The notes: generated by a model from the letters alone, not told the origin. Positions 32,423 to 40,511 are shown, counted from the stretch's first letter. The stretch: 64,000 bases of DNA from Acidovorax sp. GBBC 1281 (GCF_028473645.1 NZ_CP097269.1:4110001-4174000), one strand, 5' to 3'. Translations and numbers: made by a program.

Positions 32423-33107
32423 GTCGATTCCTTGGTACGCCACGCAAGAGCTGCCGCGTAGCCCGGCGGCGCTGGCAGCGCCATTGCTTGAAAACCATTC
32501 CACTCGGGGACTTCGCTGGCAATTGCCAGCCGCCCATCCGCTTGGGGACTGATGTCGATGGAGCACAGGTGCTCGGCCACACCGATGCCGATGGCCTTGA
32601 GCACGGCCTCCTTGCCCACCCAGCGCTGGTAAAAAGCCGAGAGCACGTCGGGGGCGCGGCGCACGCTGTCGCGCTCCTGAGCCGTGCACACGACGCCCAG
32701 CATCACATCCGCATCGAGATCGCTGCGCTGCTGCTCAATGTCCACACCCAGGTGCATGACGCCGCAGGGATCAGCCAGAGCAATCAATGCGTGGTCTCCC
32801 GAATGCGAGACGTTGAACACCGGTGCGCACTGCGGCGCCTCATCCACGAAAGGCTTGCCATGGGGCCCCATGGACAGCGGTACTTCGGAAGGACAGCAGC
32901 CCAGCCGCTGCCCAACAGGCAACGCACAGCGTTGCGGGTTTGCGCGAAGCGCACCCGGTCGGCCCGCCGCACGTAGCGCCAGGCGCGGCTGCGCTCCTCG
33001 GGTGTCAGGTGCTGCAGTGCCTGTTGCGCGTCGGCCTGCAGATCGAGATCCAGGCGAAAGATCTCGATGCCCGCCGGCAGCGCATCAGGCATGGGCGTGA
33101 GATGCAT
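32419..33107 (-). pseudogene. Sfp-type 4'-phosphopantetheinyl transferase with a frameshift
   Basis: PPTases load the phosphopantetheine arm on carrier domains. The N-terminal third is read in one frame from ATG 33107 or 33092 (GIEIFRLDLDLQADAQQ ... RFAQTRNAVRCLL). The remainder (QRLGCCPSEV, HGKPFVDEAP, FNVSHSGDHALIA, the Mg-binding GVDIE, and QRWVGKEAVLKAIG) is in another frame, with the switch near 32912. Alignment to the paralogue at 39394-40092 shows exactly one base missing after the second Leu codon. Both parts are otherwise well conserved, so the lesion is recent or a sequencing error. It overlaps the thioesterase 5' side and TauD 3' side. Confidence 0.85.
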
Positions 33108-33822
33108 GGCTTTCTCCTGCCACCGACCATGCCAAGCGTTGCTGCAGTGCGGACAGCACCCTGGCTTCATGCTGCTTGATGAAGAAATGGCCGCCATCAA
33201 ACCAGTCGAGCGAGAAGCCCGTTGCCGTCTCGGCGGACCAGGCGTCCATGCGCTCGGCCGCGATGTCATCCTCACGCCCCGCAAAGACATGCAGCGGCAT
33301 GGGCAGCGGTGGCTCGGCCGCATAGGCAAAGCTCTCGCAGACACGGTAATCGGCCCCGAGCACGTCCAGCGTGATGCGCATGAGCTCCGGACTGGCGAAG
33401 ACGTCTTCGGGTGTGCCGCCCTGCTTGCGCAGATCGGCGATCAATGCCTCATCGTCGCCCTTGCGCGCAAATCGCTCCGGATCGCGGCGTGAGGGCGCGG
33501 AACTGCCAGAAGCGACCACGGCCAGTGGCAGTTCGCGCCCCGTGGCACGCAGATGGCGCGCCATGCCGAAGGCCAAGAGCGCGCCCATGCTGTGCCCGAA
33601 CAGGACGAAGCGTCCTTGCATGGCACTGCGTTGCTCGCGGCACACCAACGCCACCATCTGTGCGAAGTCCTCGACGGCCGGCTCGCCCAAACGACCTCCG
33701 CGCCCAGGCAACTCCACGGGAACCAGATGCATCCACTGCGGAAGTTGCCGGCGCCAGCGCAAATACATCGTGGCACTGGCGCCGGCGCACGGCAGGCAGA
33801 GCAGGTTCAGGGGGGCAGCCAT
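33085..33822 (-). CDS. Type II thioesterase (GrsT-like)
   Basis: An editing thioesterase that clears stalled or wrongly primed carrier domains. About 245 residues with LLCLPCAGASATMY at the N-terminus, the nucleophile elbow FVLFGHSMGALLAFG, catalytic Asp in the HVFAGREDDIA region and His in WFDGGHFFIKQH. ATG 33822 lies 5 bases after the MbtH stop; a TTG at 33831 is the alternative. Its 3' end overlaps the PPTase start. A decayed homologue exists at 40064-40450. Confidence 0.93.
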   Translation of the reverse strand: MAAPLNLLCLPCAGASATMYLRWRRQLPQWMHLVPVELPGRGGRLGEPAVEDFAQMVALVCREQRSAMQGRFVLFGHSMGALLAFGMARHLRATGRELPLAVVASGSSAPSRRDPERFARKGDDEALIADLRKQGGTPEDVFASPELMRITLDVLGADYRVCESFAYAAEPPLPMPLHVFAGREDDIAAERMDAWSAETATGFSLDWFDGGHFFIKQHEARVLSALQQRLAWSVAGESHASHAHA

Positions 33823-33827
33823 GCCGG

Positions 33828-34106
33828 TCAACCGGCAGCAGAATCAGACGTCTCCAGCCGAAGGGAGCCGGCATCCGAACGAGCACGCTCCTGCTCTTGC
33901 ATCCATACCCGCAAGGACTTGGGACGCATGTCAGTCCAGGTCCGGTCTACATACTCGAGCACCGTCTTTTTGTCGCCCTTGACACCCTCCACCGCGGTCC
34001 AGCCGCCCGGGACGGCTTTCCAATGGGGCCAGATGGAATATTGCTCTTCATGGTTGACCAGCACGATGAAGGTTTCGTCTTCGCGGTCGAAGCAGCTTGT
34101 AGACAT
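33828..34106 (-). CDS. MbtH-like protein
   Basis: MbtH-like proteins bind A domains and are needed for folding or activity of many NRPSs. The 92-residue product carries the family signature: [35 protein letters not shown], and [17 protein letters not shown]. Three Trp of the A-domain interface are present. The C-terminal 20 residues extend beyond the usual length. ATG 34106 is preferred over 34124. It is the first gene of the minus-strand biosynthetic operon. Confidence 0.95.
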   Translation of the reverse strand: MSTSCFDREDETFIVLVNHEEQYSIWPHWKAVPGGWTAVEGVKGDKKTVLEYVDRTWTDMRPKSLRVWMQEQERARSDAGSLRLETSDSAAG

Positions 34107-34529
34107 GAGATCGTCCTTATGCACTTAAACAGTGATGGAGTCGGCAAGGCCAACGCTTGTCTAACGAGACGATCGGAGATTGCTTTTGTTCATGCCGAGT
34201 CAGGCATCCAAGGCTGGCCGGCCTTGTCGCGCTGGAAAATGACCACGCTGCAGGTCGGGCTGTAGCGGGCACAATTGCACGTCCCGCCCTCCTCGACCGC
34301 ACCGGGATGAGTGCTTCTGCGGGGCCTCCCCAGCGACCCTCCTGTCTCTCGGTGGGGAACAGGCATTGACAACCGCGACTCGCAAGACCTCATCTGCCCG
34401 GCCATCGATGCTGCGAACGACGGGTTCGGCGTGCAGGCGGTGAGGAACGCATCAGGCTCCCCCAAGCCACCTATCCAAAGAGTTCTCACACCCGCTCATG
34501 CACGATGCGGCCGTGTTCACGCATGGCAC
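34107..34529. other. Intergenic region upstream of the siderophore operon
   Basis: About 420 bases without a convincing gene between the MbtH start and the esterase stop. It should hold the promoter of the long minus-strand operon. I see no Fur box. A weak TGAA-N17-CGTC on the minus strand near 34165-34190 resembles iron-starvation ECF promoters but has a mismatch in the -35 box. Confidence 0.5.
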
Positions 34530-35573
34530 TCAAACGGCAAGCGACTCCCGCAAACGATCCCCCGCGTAGGCCTGCGCCAGCCGCGCCTTCTCCAGCACTG
34601 CGGCCGCACCGAAGAACTCGTGCGCCACGCCTTCGTATTCCCGGCGCTCCACCGGAGTGCCGGCCTTTTGCAGGGCGTCTTCCAGCTTCGCTCCATCGCT
34701 GCGCAACGGGTCCAGGCGGGCGTTGATGATGGTCACGGGCGGCAGGCCGCGCAGGTCGGCGTTGATGAGGGACAGGCGGGGGTCGGCCAGGTCGTCCTCC
34801 GTGCGCACCAGATGGTCGACGAACCACTTCACCATCGCGCGGTTCAATGGCTTGGCGATGGCGTTTTCGAGGTACGACTCGGTGCTGAGGCTGGTCTGCG
34901 CCACGGGGTACACGCTCAGCACGTGCCGGGGCAACGGCAGGCCGGCGTCTCTGGCCGCAATGGCGGTGGCCACGGCCAGGTTGCCGCCGGCGCTCTCTCC
35001 GGCCAGCGCCAGGCGGCGGGCGTCGCCCCCGATGCGGGAGGCAAACTGGGTGAGCCAGCGGTAGCTGGCCAGGGCGTCGTCCCAGGCGGCGGGGAACTTG
35101 TGCTCCGGTGCCTGGCGGTAGTCCACCGACACGACGATGGCGTGCGCCTGCTTGGCCAGGCCCCGGGCACCGCCGTCATAGACCTCCTTGTCGGCGATGA
35201 CCCAGCCGCCACCATGAAAGAACAGCACCACGGGCAGCTCGGTGCCCTGGCCGGTGGCGTCTTCCGGTGCATAGACAGTGGCCTGCAGTGGGCCGTGGTC
35301 GGTGTCGATGGACAGGGGCGTGGCGCGCACGCCGGGCACCAGCGCGGTGGGATCGGTGGCGCGGCCCTGCTGGGTCAGCAGGTGTTTCACGGCATCCGCC
35401 ACGGTGGGCTGGCTGCGGGCTTCCTGCACGCTGAGTTTCTCGATGGCCTTGGGGTGAAGGGCTTCGTGGGCCTTGGCCAGTTCGAGCTGGTCATCGTCGG
35501 CACGGATCGCGGCGATGGTGTTGGACAGTGCGTTGACGATGGGGTTGGGCTCGCCGTGCTTTTCGTCGCTCAT
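34530..35573 (-). CDS. Alpha/beta hydrolase, HSL-family esterase
   Basis: A 347-residue carboxylesterase/lipase of the hormone-sensitive lipase family. It has the oxyanion-hole motif LFFHGGGWV, then VSVDYRQAPEHKFPAA, the nucleophile elbow LAGESAGGNLA, acid residue in NARLDPLRSDG and His in YEGVAHEFFG. The N-terminal cap region is about 100 residues. I chose ATG 35573 because AAGGA stands a few bases upstream. It faces the siderophore operon in the same direction, but the wide gap suggests its own promoter. The substrate is unknown. Confidence 0.92.
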   Translation of the reverse strand: MSDEKHGEPNPIVNALSNTIAAIRADDDQLELAKAHEALHPKAIEKLSVQEARSQPTVADAVKHLLTQQGRATDPTALVPGVRATPLSIDTDHGPLQATVYAPEDATGQGTELPVVLFFHGGGWVIADKEVYDGGARGLAKQAHAIVVSVDYRQAPEHKFPAAWDDALASYRWLTQFASRIGGDARRLALAGESAGGNLAVATAIAARDAGLPLPRHVLSVYPVAQTSLSTESYLENAIAKPLNRAMVKWFVDHLVRTEDDLADPRLSLINADLRGLPPVTIINARLDPLRSDGAKLEDALQKAGTPVERREYEGVAHEFFGAAAVLEKARLAQAYAGDRLRESLAV

Positions 35574-35822
35574 GGGACATTCCTTCGAGACAGTGAATGG
35601 ATGAGCGGCCACTCTATGGAGGGCTTGGGCAGTGCCGCGTCAGACGCCACGCCGGGGCAGCGTGCGGCCACAGGAGGCGCGTTTGACGGCAAGTTTTACG
35701 GCAAGGGCAGAGCCACGCGCCGTGCGCCCGGTCACGGGGCGCACGCAGGCCACGCCAGGGCGCGAAGGGATGCGCGAAAAAGAAAGGATCGATGGCATTG
35801 GCCCGTGCCTGACCTGCCGGCC

Positions 35823-36044
35823 TCAGCGGAACCCGCCCCGTGTCGGGTCGTGTGGTAACCGCGTGGCGCGCGGGCCTCCTTCCACCCGGTCGGGGGCCAC
35901 GCGTTGGCGTTGTTGCTCGGCCAGGGCCGTGCGCGCGAGATGCAGGCGCTCGGCCGCCTGGTGCAGGGATTGCCGCAGCGCCACCGCGGCCGATCGAAGC
36001 CGGCGCGCACGCTGGATGGGGTCTTCGTCGTCTTGCGTGGACAT
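35823..36044 (-). CDS. Possible small helical protein, 73 aa
   Basis: A 73-residue frame (MSTQDDEDPIQRARRLRSAA VALRQSLHQAAERLHLARTA ...) with an acidic start, a long amphipathic helix rich in Arg, Ala and Leu, and a basic tail. I recognise no family. It diverges from the PIP-box gene. Between 35574 and 35822 nothing was seen. Coding status is uncertain. Confidence 0.35.
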   Translation of the reverse strand: MSTQDDEDPIQRARRLRSAAVALRQSLHQAAERLHLARTALAEQQRQRVAPDRVEGGPRATRLPHDPTRGGFR

Positions 36045-36119
36045 GCCGATGCCCTGGCAAACGGTGTTCCCGCGGGTGGCGGGGCGCGGCCGCAAAAAGT
36101 CCGCGGGGCCTGAACGGCC

Positions 36120-36181
36120 TTCGCTTGCACGCCGATCGGTTCGGCCCTCGCCAGGCGACGCGGGCAGCCAGGCGGCACCAT
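36120..36181 (+). promoter_or_regulatory. PIP box and -10 element (HrpX-type promoter)
   Basis: TTCGC-N15-TTCGG at 36120-36144 fits the plant-inducible promoter consensus TTCGB-N15-TTCGB bound by HrpX/HrpB regulators. CACCAT at 36176-36181 fits the YANNNT -10 box; the gap from the PIP box is 31 bases, within the usual 30-32. The next gene starts 72 bases further on. Confidence 0.75.
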
Positions 36182-36252
36182 CCCCTTCAGCCACGACACA
36201 AAGCCGGCCGTCCGGTTGCAGTCGCCCCCTCTTTTTGCATGGGATACGGTAA

Positions 36253-37293
36253 ATGACATCGATATTCAGCTTCAACAAGCTGCGGACCGCCATGGGTTCA
36301 GCAGGCGCTTCGGCCGACCCGGCACCTTCCGCCACACCCGGCACGCCGAGCGGCAAAAGCAAGTCCTCGAGCGGTTTCAACGGGCTGCAGGGCCGCGAGA
36401 ACCCGGCGCAGAGCGGTGGCATGGCCCCGCGCGGCCGCTCGCCGATGATGCAGGCGTTTTCCAACGCCGCGATGCACGCCCACGGGGCCGTGCACCAAGC
36501 ATCGCAGGGCATGCAGAACGACGTGCAGAAGCTCAAGAACGGCTATTCGGCATTCCGCGCCGAGTCCCATGCCGCGTCTCGTCCGAACTTCAGCTATCCC
36601 CAACTGGCGGGGGAACATCGCCTGGCACAGGCCGACCATCGGCAACGCGCGCAGGCAGCCTATTCCCAGGCGGCAGGCCATGCCCGTGCGTTTTTCGGGG
36701 AAACGGCCCATGGCATGTCGCAAGGGGCGCGCCAGGCGGCGTCCTCCCTGGCATCGACGATGGAACGGTTCGATCCGCGCCGGCTGGCCCATCAAGCCAA
36801 GCGGTATGGCAACGCAGCCCTGCACCAGGCGACTCAGGTGGCCATGGTGGGCGTGGGCGGCGCGCTGCTCGCAGGCGCGGCCGTGGCCCATGGCGTGAAT
36901 GCGGCGCGGCACAAGGTGGGACAGGTCGCGCACTCCGCCGCCCAGAGGGTGGACCACGCCATGTACCGGGCGGATCAGGCCATCCAGTCGGCCGTGAACC
37001 GTGCGGAATACGCGGTCCACTCCGGCCTGCACCGCATGGACAACGCACTGCACCGGGCGGAACACAAGATCCAGAACATGGGGCATCGCATCGACCAAGC
37101 GGTGCAGTCGGCCGTCTATCGGGCCGAGCACAGGGTGCAAACCGCGCTCAACCAGGCAGCCTACCCGTTCCATGCGGCGGCGCAGACCTACCAGTCACTC
37201 GCGCATGCGGCATCGGTGTTCAAGCACGACATGGCGCATTTCGACCCTTACCGCATGTCAAACCAATACCAGCGATACCAGTCCAGCTGGTGA
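36253..37293 (+). CDS. Candidate type III secreted effector
   Basis: A 346-residue protein without a family I recognise. The first 60 residues are rich in Ser, Pro, Gly and Ala with few acidic residues, as in type III secretion signals. Residues about 210-232 form one hydrophobic segment (VAMVGVGGALLAGAAVAHGV). From about 235 to 310 a degenerate repeat of roughly 11-22 residues recurs (RVDHAMYRADQAIQSAVNRA, HRIDQAVQSAVYRAEHRV), giving an amphipathic helix with His, Arg, Ala and Gln. A perfect PIP box and -10 box lie upstream, so co-expression with the type III system is likely. It is an effector by inference only. Confidence 0.65.
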   Translation: MTSIFSFNKLRTAMGSAGASADPAPSATPGTPSGKSKSSSGFNGLQGRENPAQSGGMAPRGRSPMMQAFSNAAMHAHGAVHQASQGMQNDVQKLKNGYSAFRAESHAASRPNFSYPQLAGEHRLAQADHRQRAQAAYSQAAGHARAFFGETAHGMSQGARQAASSLASTMERFDPRRLAHQAKRYGNAALHQATQVAMVGVGGALLAGAAVAHGVNAARHKVGQVAHSAAQRVDHAMYRADQAIQSAVNRAEYAVHSGLHRMDNALHRAEHKIQNMGHRIDQAVQSAVYRAEHRVQTALNQAAYPFHAAAQTYQSLAHAASVFKHDMAHFDPYRMSNQYQRYQSSW

Positions 37294-37358
37294 TGCCGGT
37301 CGATTGCTCACAACGAACCTGATCGCCGCCTCGGCCACCTCATCTCGCAATACCTGCC

Positions 37359-37754
37359 ATGACCACCGAATACCTCGCCGAAACCCCTGTGACCTCTGAC
37401 GCATCGCCCCTTGAAACCGCTGGCGATGCACCGCCGCCCCCGTTCGACGAACGGGCCCTGCTGGCGCACTATGTGCTGCGCGATTTCGAGCAAGCCGTGG
37501 CCAACGTGGAACAGCAGCTGTACGAATCCGAGCCCGCTCCCGATGCGTCGTCGGAGTCCCCTCCCACGCAGGAGGCCCTGGAAGCCTTGGCCGAGGAGCG
37601 CAGGGCGCTGGCGCGCGACATCGTGGTCGACGCATGGCTCAACCGCAACAACCCGGATTGGGACCCGGCCCGGCCGGAAACCCATCGGCCCGACCCGAAC
37701 GATCCGCTGTTGGCGATTCTTCAATCCGTGCAGGAGCCCGCACCCGCGGACTGA
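37359..37754 (+). CDS. Acidic hypothetical protein, 131 aa
   Basis: A strongly acidic protein of 131 residues (FDERALLAHYVLRDFEQAVA, EQQLYESEPAP, EALEALAEERRALARDIVVD, WLNRNNPDWDPARPETHRPD), probably helical with disordered ends. It follows the effector candidate by 65 bases in the same direction, with no terminator seen between. Small size and low pI are typical of type III chaperones, but I see no specific chaperone motif; it could also be a second substrate. Confidence 0.6.
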   Translation: MTTEYLAETPVTSDASPLETAGDAPPPPFDERALLAHYVLRDFEQAVANVEQQLYESEPAPDASSESPPTQEALEALAEERRALARDIVVDAWLNRNNPDWDPARPETHRPDPNDPLLAILQSVQEPAPAD

Positions 37755-37848
37755 CGGCATGGCAGCGTGAAGCCACGCTGCCCGACAGTCGCCGTGCTGC
37801 GGATGGCCCGCCATTCAAGCGGCGCACGGCCGGGGGCCGCCATGGCCC

Positions 37849-38907
37849 TCAGCGCGCAGTGGGCGGCACGGCCTTTTTTCGGGACGCCGCCGCACCGTCG
37901 ATCTCCCGCAGCAGCCGCACCCCCACCAGCGTGTAGCGCGTGTCCGGGCTGTTCCAGTTGCGGTACGAACAGCGCGCATACAGCGGCCAGGTGTGCCAGG
38001 AGCCGCCGCGGCGCACGCGCACGTCGCCCTGCGCGGGGCCCTGCGGATCGTCGCGCGCCGACTCAGCATAGGCGGTGTCGCCGTGCCAGTCCGAAACCCA
38101 TTCCCACGCGTTGCCCACCATGTCGTGCAGGCCGAAGGCGTTGGCGGGGTAGCTGGCCACCGGCGCGGTGAAGGCATGGCCGTCGTGGCCTTGGAGCGCC
38201 TGGGCCTGCCAGCGGGGCCAGTAGGGCACGGCGTCCTGGTCGAACGTGTTGGCATGGCGCACCAGGCCTTCAGGATCGTCGCCGTGCGGATAGCGGGTGC
38301 GCTTGCCGGCGCGGCAGGCGTATTCCCACTCGGCCTCGGTCGGCAGGCGGTAGCGGTGGCCTTCGGTGCTGCTGAGCCATGCCGCCAGCGCGTGCGCGTC
38401 GTGCCAGGTGATGTTGACCACCGGATGGTCGTCGCCCTGCGCAAAGCCCGGGTTGCGCCAGGAGTAGCGCCGGTCGCGCCCCTCGAAGGCGTCGCCGCGC
38501 GCGGTGCTGGCCGGGTCGTAGCCGGGGTTGTAGCCATAGCCTCCCGTGCCGTCGGCCTCGGATTCGGCGCGGTAGCCCGATGCCTCGATGAAGCGGCGGA
38601 ACTGGCCCACGGTCACCTCGGTCTGGCCCAGGTAGAACGCGCGGCGGATGCGCACGGTGTGCACGGGCGCCTCGTCCGCCAGCAGGGTGAAGCGCTGTCG
38701 CTCCATGAGCGGGTAGGACGCCGCCAGGGCCTCGGGGGATTCGTCGCTGCCCATGCGAAAGCGGCCGGCCGGGATGCGCACGAAGGGCATGCCGATCGAA
38801 TTGGTCCAGACCACGGCGGCGGGCGGCTGCGCACGCGCGAAGGTCGGAACCGCCAGCCCCAGCACCGCCGACAGGGAAGACAGAACACGGAGCGTGGAAG
38901 GGCGCAT
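37849..38907 (-). CDS. Secreted formylglycine-generating-enzyme-like (SUMF1) protein
   Basis: A 352-residue protein with a signal peptide (MRPSTLRVLSSLSAVLGLAVPTFARA) followed by an FGE-sulfatase domain. Visible features are GMPFVRIPAGRFRMGSDE at the start, LGQTEVTVGQFRRFIEASGY, HPVVNITWHDAHALAAWLS, RLPTEAEWEYACRAG, FGLHDMVGNAWEWVSDW, RVRRGGSW and the final VGVRLLR. The domain is complete. Many bacterial members are not sulfatase activators, and no sulfatase gene is next to it, so the partner is unknown. It converges with the acidic protein gene. Confidence 0.9.
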   Translation of the reverse strand: MRPSTLRVLSSLSAVLGLAVPTFARAQPPAAVVWTNSIGMPFVRIPAGRFRMGSDESPEALAASYPLMERQRFTLLADEAPVHTVRIRRAFYLGQTEVTVGQFRRFIEASGYRAESEADGTGGYGYNPGYDPASTARGDAFEGRDRRYSWRNPGFAQGDDHPVVNITWHDAHALAAWLSSTEGHRYRLPTEAEWEYACRAGKRTRYPHGDDPEGLVRHANTFDQDAVPYWPRWQAQALQGHDGHAFTAPVASYPANAFGLHDMVGNAWEWVSDWHGDTAYAESARDDPQGPAQGDVRVRRGGSWHTWPLYARCSYRNWNSPDTRYTLVGVRLLREIDGAAASRKKAVPPTAR

Positions 38908-39393
38908 GGCGATTCCCTGAAGGGTCCCGGAGACCGGAGGGGATCAGTGTATGCGGGCGGGGGTGGCCTGCGAAGGGTTCAAGCCAAATTGGCTTCCACG
39001 GCATATATCACTAAGGCATATTGCTACAAAAATAGGAGCAAATTTTCATCGATTCACCGTGCCCGCCGCCCTTCCACCCCGCCCTGCCCTGCCTGGGCCA
39101 CGCCACCTGCCTGCCTGGCCACCACGCGGTCGGCCAGGTGGACGTCGCGGTTGTCGCGGGAGATGACGTCCAGCAGGTGCCCGCCCGAGCGCAGTTCGGT
39201 GTAGAAAAGGCGGCGAAAGGTGAGGTCTCGGTCGTCCACCCATCCGTCGGGCATCAGCATCGGGGCCCCCTCCACGGCGAGACAGGCACCAGCGCCAGCC
39301 GCTTGCGCTGCCCGTCCATTCCCATGGTGTGCACCGGCCCGTTCATGCCCTGAAGGCAGCGAGCGGCGGGCGGATGCGGTAGACCTCGGCCTT
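38908..39393. other. Region with no recognisable gene
   Basis: About 490 bases between the FGE-like gene and the second PPTase. It contains one copy of an intergenic repeat (38984-39046). On the minus strand two short frames carry protein-like segments (GPVHTMGMDGQRKRLALVPV and MPDGWVDDRDLTFRRLFYTE); these could be debris of a gene that once followed the PPTase, but I could not identify them. Confidence 0.4.
38984..39046. repeat. Dispersed intergenic repeat, copy A
   Basis: CAAATTGGCTTCCA at 38985, then GCATAT, CTAAGGCATA and TTGCTACAAAAATAGGAGCA. It is clearly related along some 60 bases to the copy at 61369-61429. The core TTGCTAC...AGCAA is an imperfect palindrome. Confidence 0.7.
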
Positions 39394-40092
39394 CTAAACG
39401 GGAGCCGGCAGCTTGCTGCGCCATGCCAGCGCCGCCACATAGCCCGGCGGTGCCGCGAGCGCCATGGCCTCCAGCCCGGACCATTGCGGCACGGTGCTTT
39501 CAACCGACCACCGGCCGTCCCGGCCGGGATGAATGCCCACGCAACGCAGGTGTTCGGCAATGCCCACGCCGATGGCCTTGAGCACCGCTTCCTTGCCCAC
39601 CCAGCACTGGTAAAGGGCGCGCTGCGGATCGGTCGCCCGGGCCACCGCTACGCGCTCCCGATCGGTCAGGACGGTCTGCGCCAGGGAATCGATGTCCAGT
39701 CCTCCGCGGCATCGCTCGATGTCGATGCCTACGACACTGACGGCGCCCGGGTCCGCCACGGCGATCAGGGCATGGCCTCCCGAATGCGACACGTTGAACA
39801 GCGGCACCTCGCCACGCCGGTCAACGAACGGCTTGCCATGGGCATCCTGCGCCAGCGGCACCTCGGCGGGCCCGCAGCCCAGGCGGTCGGACAGCAAGCG
39901 CCGGGTGGCCGCGCGGGTTTCGGCAAAGCGCCGGCGATCCGCCGCCCGCAGGAACCGGCTGGTGCGCACCCGCTCTGCCGGACTCAGAACGTCCAGGGGC
40001 AATGCGCCATCGCTTTCCAGATCGAAGTCGAGGCGGTAGCCCTCGATGCCCGTCGGCAACGGCTCAAGCAAGCGCTGCAGCGGCACGCGCAC
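39394..40092 (-). CDS. Sfp-type 4'-phosphopantetheinyl transferase, intact
   Basis: A 232-residue PPTase with all motifs in one frame: RRFAETRAATRRLLSDRLG, AHGKPFVD, FNVSHSGGHALIAV, Mg-binding GIDIE, and YQCWVGKEAVLKAIGVG with the catalytic WxxKEA. It starts at GTG 40092 inside the end of a thioesterase relic, the same overlap seen in the other copy (32419-33107). It is its diverged paralogue, roughly half identical by eye, so not a recent duplicate. As the only unbroken PPTase here it may prime the siderophore synthases. Confidence 0.93.
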   Translation of the reverse strand: MRVPLQRLLEPLPTGIEGYRLDFDLESDGALPLDVLSPAERVRTSRFLRAADRRRFAETRAATRRLLSDRLGCGPAEVPLAQDAHGKPFVDRRGEVPLFNVSHSGGHALIAVADPGAVSVVGIDIERCRGGLDIDSLAQTVLTDRERVAVARATDPQRALYQCWVGKEAVLKAIGVGIAEHLRCVGIHPGRDGRWSVESTVPQWSGLEAMALAAPPGYVAALAWRSKLPAPV

Positions 40093-40453
40093 CCCCCACT
40101 GTGGTCTGCGCCAGGCGGCACACGAACGACGCCAGAAAGGGGCTTTCCTGTGGTCGCGAAGAGAAGTGCCCGCCGTCTAGCCAGCAGCGCGTGCACGCCG
40201 CGCTCGACTCTGCCGACCCAGCCTGCATGCTCGACGGATCGATGCGGTCCTGCCGCCCGGCCAACACGTGCCACCGCACGGGTAAAGCGCTTGGCTCGGT
40301 GTGGCGAAAGCTCTGGCACACCCGGTAAGCCACCGCGAGCGCATCCAGCGTGAGGCGCAACAGCCCGGCGCTTTTCCAGGCCCCCTCCGGTGTACCGCCT
40401 GGATCCCGCAAGTCGGCGATCAGCGCGGCATTGTTGCCTTTGTCCATGAACCG
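40064..40453 (-). pseudogene. Type II thioesterase relic, C-terminal half
   Basis: Reading from about 40450, the frame gives FMDKGNNAALIADLRDPGGT, LRLTLDALAVAYRVCQSF, WHVLAGRQDRID and CWLDGGHF, aligned throughout with residues about 138-245 of the thioesterase at 33085-33822. The N-terminal half with the GHSMG nucleophile is missing. Immediately upstream is the start of an MbtH gene, so a single deletion appears to have fused the two. It is non-functional. Confidence 0.88.
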
Positions 40454-40460
40454 ATTCGGT

Positions 40461-40511
40461 TCACGCATCGAGGAAAGTCTCGTCGTCGCAGTCGAGGCCG
40501 CTGGTTGACAT
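40461..40511 (-). pseudogene. MbtH relic, first 16 codons only
   Basis: ATG 40511 begins MSTSGLDCDDETFLDA and then stops. The intact MbtH here begins [15 protein letters not shown], so at least ten of the first thirteen residues agree. The remainder of the gene and the first half of the neighbouring thioesterase are deleted, with the junction near 40450-40468. Confidence 0.85.

Noticed and set aside
31433..32582. Extending the FAAL-NRPS to an upstream start near 32582
   Set aside because: The added 390 residues are read out of frame over the TauD gene and are Arg/Ala/His-rich shadow sequence; the FAAL fold begins after ATG 31412.
34165..34190. Possible iron-starvation ECF promoter (TGAA-N17-CGTC, minus strand) before MbtH
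   Set aside because: The -35 box has a mismatch to TAAA and the motif is too short to stand alone; it was noted only in the intergenic entry.
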